Assembly: GCA_947174685.1 (NCBI GenBank)
Contig: CAMWJY010000008.1
Location: 1-11,994 of the forward strand
Source of the DNA: an uncultured Mollicutes bacterium
Lineage (GTDB): Bacteria; Bacillota_I; Bacilli_A; Acholeplasmatales; Anaeroplasmataceae
Length of the DNA: 11,994 bases
Reading direction: 5' to 3'
Shown here piece after piece: positions 9,101 through 11,994 of this stretch. Position 1 is the stretch's first letter, and each line of letters begins with the position of its first letter. The notes under the pieces are model-generated. The model was not told the DNA's origin. It ran no database searches and worked only from the letters and a program-made list of their open reading frames with translations. The translations under genes and the position numbers were made by a program.

Positions 9101-10809
9101 AGTGACATAGTACCATCAGCAGCGGTTGCATATATACTATGATATAAATCTGCTTTTTCTTTTCTTAAGGTATATTCATTTCCTGCACCTTGGAATTTAG
9201 GACGTGTTGTATAAGGATATAAAACCTCTACGTCATTACAAGTGATTTGAACATATCCACCATTGTAATATAGGTTTTGTTTAGAATCATAATACTTAGC
9301 ACCTGCAGAATAATTATACTTATTTGAACTTGTAGTCCATTCTAAAGCAGTTCCCTTTGGAGTAGTAAGCCAGAACTCAGTAGTCGTGCAATCATCTAAC
9401 ACTGGCTTAATATCTACCTTGATGTCTACAATTTGATATCCTTTTTCACTATCAAAGACAACAATTTGGAAGGTATCATAGTTTGCGTTTGTAGTAAATA
9501 CATCGCGTTTTGGTGAATATACGATCTTGTTGTTTCTAATATAATAATCACCAAAGCTTGCATTACTATATTTGATTATCTCGTAGTTTGTACTATCTGA
9601 CACTGTAACATTGATAACAACAGATCCATCTTCATTGACTTGAACCAAGTTATTGTCATCATTTATCTTGGCATGAATTCCATTTTTTTGTCCAACAATA
9701 ACTTTAATCTCGGCCTTATAATCTAGACTTAAATCTTTTACGGTTATTGTTGTTATACCTGAAGAAACTGCTGTAATAACACCTGCAGGAGATACTTTTG
9801 CTATAGACTCATCTGCAACTTCATAAGAATAATTATAATCTACTTCAGAAGCAGGATTAGTATGTACAACGATTTGTTTTTCTTCTCCAACAGCAAGTTC
9901 TTCTGTCATATTTTCAACAGATATAGAAAGATGATCTGGTTCAATTACACGATAAACCTCAATATCATCAAACCACATTTCTCCAGTATTTCCAGAGGTA
10001 TAAAGCTCAAGCTTTAATGGCTTTTCTCCAACCTCTATTCTAAATACATCTGACTTTACGTCAGTCCATTCAAATGTACCGATTAATTTGTCTGTTAATG
10101 TTTTATTCTTATTATCTTGATTTACACGAATATAAGTATCCTTAGAAACATTTACTCCTTTAATTCTTGCCGTAACAAAATATTGTCCCGGTTCAACATT
10201 GTAGGTCTTATATAAAACAGACTGTGATATTTTCTTATGGTTATAATGAACAACGTTGTTTCCATCTTCATCAACAATCTCTACAATTTGATTTTCTGTA
10301 TCAACGCTACTTGCAGAACCTACCCATAATCTCCAACCCTTTATCGTCTCATTTGGTTGAGTCCAGGTTGTGCCCACAGTATAATCACTAAAATTTCCAT
10401 CTGCACATATATTTTTAAGTGCAACATGAATTGTTAATTCTGTAAAATAATCGCTAGAGGATAAGGTGAGTTTAGAATCTCCAGCCTTTAGTCCTATAAC
10501 CTTATATTTAAAATTTGTTAGATAAAGGATTTCTTCATCCTCAACCTCTATTGTGATATCCTTCTTTTCGTCTTCTGTGACATAAGGCATAAATTTTTTG
10601 GAAAAATCAAATTCTTCACCGACATCAATGGTAATTTCTCCTGATACTGTTAAAGCAGCATATTTATCCTCATTTTCATCAGTGCTCATTGAGAAGGAAG
10701 GCGTACTGTCCTTCATATCAACTTTTAAGTTTAATGAAAGGACAGTACCTAATATAACTAGAAGAGAAAGAAGAAATAAAGCTCCAAATAATTTAACTTT
10801 TTTCTTCAT
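6124..10809 (-). CDS. Membrane-anchored multi-domain heparinase II/III-like polysaccharide lyase
   Basis: The 1561-residue product has these regions in order: leader/TM 5-28; Big-like beta domain 52-130; CBM4/9-like jelly roll 133-290 (ending WFDDIEVYRV); Big2-like 293-372; beta-rich region 373-645 including a 'YTPKAGFYGYDSF' Big/cadherin-like motif (608-620); alpha/alpha-toroid 645-1000; heparinase II/III C-terminal-type beta domain 1005-1255; beta domain about 1280-1370; F5/8 type C (CBM32-like) 1375-1503 (YYSLDGENWTT, AKYIKIVF); TM helix 1517-1542; tail KKRGKR plus acidic residues. Candidate catalytic residues are HGNNH (813-817), GGFPEGPSYSIYAHR (878-892; Glu882, Tyr886/Tyr889) and FAHRNLDSGTFE (His1043); ERFIGNYSDERY and RWTYYKKSAQGQNTL (1086-1100) are also typical. 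The family eliminates uronic-acid polysaccharides such as heparin and alginate; the substrate here is unproven. It would act outside the cell, tethered at both ends unless the leader is cleaved. ATG at 10809 is 9 bases after the upstream stop. Confidence 0.87.
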   Translation of the reverse strand: MKKKVKLFGALFLLSLLVILGTVLSLNLKVDMKDSTPSFSMSTDENEDKYAALTVSGEITIDVGEEFDFSKKFMPYVTEDEKKDITIEVEDEEILYLTNFKYKVIGLKAGDSKLTLSSSDYFTELTIHVALKNICADGNFSDYTVGTTWTQPNETIKGWRLWVGSASSVDTENQIVEIVDEDGNNVVHYNHKKISQSVLYKTYNVEPGQYFVTARIKGVNVSKDTYIRVNQDNKNKTLTDKLIGTFEWTDVKSDVFRIEVGEKPLKLELYTSGNTGEMWFDDIEVYRVIEPDHLSISVENMTEELAVGEEKQIVVHTNPASEVDYNYSYEVADESIAKVSPAGVITAVSSGITTITVKDLSLDYKAEIKVIVGQKNGIHAKINDDNNLVQVNEDGSVVINVTVSDSTNYEIIKYSNASFGDYYIRNNKIVYSPKRDVFTTNANYDTFQIVVFDSEKGYQIVDIKVDIKPVLDDCTTTEFWLTTPKGTALEWTTSSNKYNYSAGAKYYDSKQNLYYNGGYVQITCNDVEVLYPYTTRPKFQGAGNEYTLRKEKADLYHSIYATAADGTMSLTTKNGGKVELFLDGTVQEIQDRYYSNTGKVIHGVLYNYTPKAGFYGYDSFNLTIHNGTKTSVVSTTIYVLPGEEDFKFDELASSGKLDELYMLSNSDWISEIRSGYEANDEYITRWVDYYEKNLAYYKATTIPANGRSAMEQFAILYQVTGKKEYAERSWEQMRYLVQDENFSENQDQTRRLTWGEATNGFLDAAMVTYSVAFAYSYIKDSLNDEQKEMVMKALYEEGFYFFETLQNVNVLLHGNNHCLLICGDLAMAALSTLSYDKDIVATVQGQTETVNVREMSAKVIITAFKFLQTGLVHYSDSGGFPEGPSYSIYAHRNIVSLLATLRNLYGETDGKINSFGLSDIKGIMNYINYPLYSSSPNHETFYYAESEFSNNQPALLWYTRIDESNINAAVLSKLADENEQYNIMNLLWYRPGLFDEIDLHNMDPLDFLLEDHELATFRSAFGDEMAIFTGLKGIDVPSGSFAHRNLDSGTFEIYAYGERFIGNYSDERYTGDYPVPNGFWDYEYQRWTYYKKSAQGQNTLVFNPEKNPVIQQDQYEYAPIIKFETNASGGYSIVDLSRVYKSDAISAYRGLKFFDNRTKIMIQDEFELRDESVVYWSAHTEAKIEIINDKLARLILNGKSVYAYINSEVGTFSIMSGNTPLPGTIGEFCNLDNTGVNKLIIKLENVTSATLNVVFVPSLDEITEFEKYNIVPLDSWSLEEVKPSVDIAVDNIEVEAELGNKFKYVFNPYQYQYIVKLDNTVREVPNLKVTYDKSKYSVTIEKSKSFNQFTKVIVQNLETEETKEYLYRFVVDTIIDGYEEFTQIPVVNVTGSSGVENLLDGERTTTFTSEKREIVIFEFEKNETITNVLMRFSGGLLNTYYFDIYYSLDGENWTTCYFGGQSTNNMGDEVYSLGFIEAKYIKIVFNGNNNDEKTTISKVEFYHNNYQPQTASGNNNIGIIIGCVCGGLALVAAAVVVAVILMKKRGKRNEETITDDSSTSD
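6165..6177 (-). promoter_or_regulatory. Ribosome binding site of the lipoprotein gene within the upstream coding region
   Basis: AGAGG (6177-6173) with an 8-base A-rich spacer precedes the ATG at 6164. The same bases encode the Lys-Arg-Gly-Lys-Arg stop-transfer cluster of the lyase. Confidence 0.75.
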
Positions 10810-10827
10810 CGTAAAACATTACTCCTT
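10810..10827 (-). promoter_or_regulatory. Ribosome binding site of the heparinase II/III-like gene
   Basis: AAGGAG (10827-10822) sits in the last codons of the upstream gene. It is 12 bases from the ATG at 10809, which is longer than usual. A nearer ATG (10819-10817, TAATG overlap) is only 2 bases from the site and opens just eight codons, so 10809 with its signal-like MKKKVKLFG is the start. Confidence 0.7.
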
Positions 10828-11994
10828 ATCTTCTGAATTCTCTGTATTTTCTGGTTCTTCTTTGCTTACAGGTGCTTTTGGAGCTTGATTCTTTTTGATA
10901 AAGAAGAATGCTAGTCCTCCTGCTGCGCCTAATACTGCAACTACAGCAATAACGATTCCAGCTATAGCTCCTCCAGAAAGGCCAGTTTTCTCTGGAGTCT
11001 CAGGAGTTGGAGTTGGAGTGACTGCTGGTTTTTCAGTCCACTTTGCATATAGTGTTGTATCTGCTGTAATTTCTTGTCCTGCTTCTGCTTTTTGAGTACA
11101 ATTTGCATCTAAATACCAACCACCAAATGTAAATCCTGTTGCTGATAAATTAGGTAACTCAGGAAGCTTTGTTCCTTTTACACTTGCAGGAGCTGTTCCA
11201 TGTCCTTGTACATCATAAGTAATTGTATAAGAAACTTCTTCTACAATCTCTGGAGTCCACTTTGCATATAATGTTGTATTTGCTGTAATTGCTGCACCTG
11301 CTACTGCTTCAGTTGTGCATTCAGCATCTAAATACCATCCACCAAATACATAACCTTCTTCAGTAATATCCTTAGGAAGATCTGTTGGTAACGCAGTAAC
11401 ATTAACTACAATTGCAGGAGCTGTTCCATGTCCTTGTACATCATAGGTTACTGTAAATACTTGAATCCACTTTGCATATAATGTTGTATCTGCTGTAATT
11501 GCTGTACCTGCTACTGCTTTTGTTGTACAAGCTTCTTCTAAGTACCAACCTTCAAATACATATCCACTTGCTGTAACTGTTGGAAGTACTTCTGGTAAAG
11601 CAGTAACATTAGCTGATGCGTTAGGTGCTGTTCCATGTCCTAATACATTATAAGTTACTGAGAACTTGTCAGCTTCTTTTACTACCCACTTTGCATATAG
11701 TGTTGTATCTTCTGTAATTGCTGCGCCTGCTACTGCTTCTTGAGTACAATCTGCATTTAAATACCAACCACCAAATACATAACCTTCTTCTTCTAATGGT
11801 AGAAGCTCAGCTGGTAATGCTACAGCATTAGTTACACTCTCTGGTGCTGTTCCATGTCCTAATACATCAAATGTAATTGTAAATGTCTTAGTCCACTTTG
11901 CATATAATGTTGTATCTTCTGTGATTTCTTTTCCTGCTTCTGCTTCTTGAGTACAATCTGCATTTAAATACCAACCACCAAATACATAACCTTC
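10819..11994 (-). CDS. C-terminal part of a membrane-anchored InlB B-type repeat surface protein (5' end off window)
   Basis: The frame is open from the right edge to TAA at 10821-10819: 391 residues, N-terminus missing. One partial and four complete InlB B-type repeats (69-73 residues) are followed by a short TPTPTPETP linker, a TM helix (about bases 10977-10900, GGAIAGIVIAVVAVLG onward), KK, and a charged cytoplasmic tail rich in Glu, Asn and Lys. The TM is preceded by PEKTG, which is not LPxTG, and the tail is too long for a sortase signal, so membrane anchoring is inferred. Every repeat here has one Cys at the same place (xxCT after GWYL). The function of the missing N-terminal part is unknown; by context it may be another surface lyase, a glycan-binding protein or an adhesin. 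It lies 9 bases upstream of the heparinase II/III-like gene, so it is probably in the same operon. Confidence 0.88.
   Translation of the reverse strand, partial: EGYVFGGWYLNADCTQEAEAGKEITEDTTLYAKWTKTFTITFDVLGHGTAPESVTNAVALPAELLPLEEEGYVFGGWYLNADCTQEAVAGAAITEDTTLYAKWVVKEADKFSVTYNVLGHGTAPNASANVTALPEVLPTVTASGYVFEGWYLEEACTTKAVAGTAITADTTLYAKWIQVFTVTYDVQGHGTAPAIVVNVTALPTDLPKDITEEGYVFGGWYLDAECTTEAVAGAAITANTTLYAKWTPEIVEEVSYTITYDVQGHGTAPASVKGTKLPELPNLSATGFTFGGWYLDANCTQKAEAGQEITADTTLYAKWTEKPAVTPTPTPETPEKTGLSGGAIAGIVIAVVAVLGAAGGLAFFFIKKNQAPKAPVSKEEPENTENSEDKE
11038..11994 (-). repeat. InlB B-type repeat array with conserved cysteine
   Basis: Each unit ends in TLYAKW. The Trp codons start their low-coordinate ends at 11038, 11257, 11467, 11686 and 11893, giving units of 219, 210, 219 and 207 bases. 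Unit core: GHGTAP, LP, GYVFGGWYL, CT, AxAG, ITxDTTLYAKW. Unit DNA is highly similar: bases 11733-11787 and 11940-11994 are identical over 55 bases, and the match may continue past the edge. Confidence 0.92.

Noticed and set aside
10810..10819. TAATG overlap start between the repeat protein and the lyase gene
   Set aside because: This ATG opens only eight codons and is too close to the Shine-Dalgarno; the lyase start 10 bases further on encodes a proper leader.
10970..11000. PEKTG as a sortase LPxTG-type signal
   Set aside because: The LP pair is missing and the tail after the TM helix is long and acidic instead of a few basic residues.
10598..11095. Plus-strand open frames of 96 and 66 codons
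   Set aside because: They are antisense to the lyase N-terminus and to the TM/linker region of the repeat protein; the Ala/Pro/Val-rich composition mirrors the opposite-strand TM codons.
11038..11994. Regularly spaced repeats considered as a CRISPR array or non-coding tandem repeat
   Set aside because: The period is about 207-219 bases, always a multiple of three, and the units translate without interruption as InlB B-type protein modules.

Overview
The window is AT-rich and fully coding on the minus strand. Five CDSs lie head to tail. Two are cut by the window edges: the lyase-like beta-helix gene at the left edge has lost its 3' end, and the repeat protein at the right edge has lost its 5' end. 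Junctions from upstream to downstream are a 9-nt gap, a 41-nt overlap, a 29-nt gap and a 4-nt ATGA overlap. There is no room for an internal terminator, so this reads as part of one polycistronic operon transcribed from right to left. No non-coding stretch exceeds 30 bases. I see no RNA gene, insertion sequence, CRISPR array or origin.

The organism is probably a low-GC Firmicute or related anaerobe of the animal gut (Bacilli/Erysipelotrichia/Acholeplasma-like). The reasons are the low GC, strong AGGAG-type ribosome sites, a Gram-positive style lipoprotein, InlB-type 'TLYAKW' repeats, and surface proteins ending in a plain transmembrane helix instead of an LPxTG sortase signal. Trp is read from TGG, and one gene ends in TGA at an ATGA overlap, so the standard bacterial code fits. 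The taxonomic placement is inference.

Layout from right to left, which is transcription order: (1) 11994-10819, the C-terminal part of a surface protein with InlB B-type repeats, a Pro/Thr linker, a TM helix and an acidic tail; (2) 10809-6124, a 1561-residue membrane-anchored, multi-domain heparinase II/III-like polysaccharide lyase with CBM-like, Big and F5/8C-like modules; (3) 6164-4602, a 520-residue lipoprotein substrate-binding protein of the LplA/AlgQ type for an oligosaccharide ABC importer; (4) 4572-2479, a polysaccharide lyase family 8 (hyaluronate/chondroitin/xanthan lyase) enzyme without a signal peptide; (5) 2482-1, a secreted parallel beta-helix protein with possible PL6/chondroitinase B resemblance, followed by InlB-type repeats.

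Taken together this looks like a Gram-positive polysaccharide utilisation locus for a uronic-acid polymer. The family mix (PL8, heparinase II/III fold, PL6-like helix) makes host glycosaminoglycans the leading guess. Surface lyases would cut the polymer, the lipoprotein would capture oligosaccharides, and the PL8 enzyme would finish the cleavage inside the cell. The ABC permeases, unsaturated glucuronyl hydrolase, sulfatases and regulator expected for such a pathway are not in the window.
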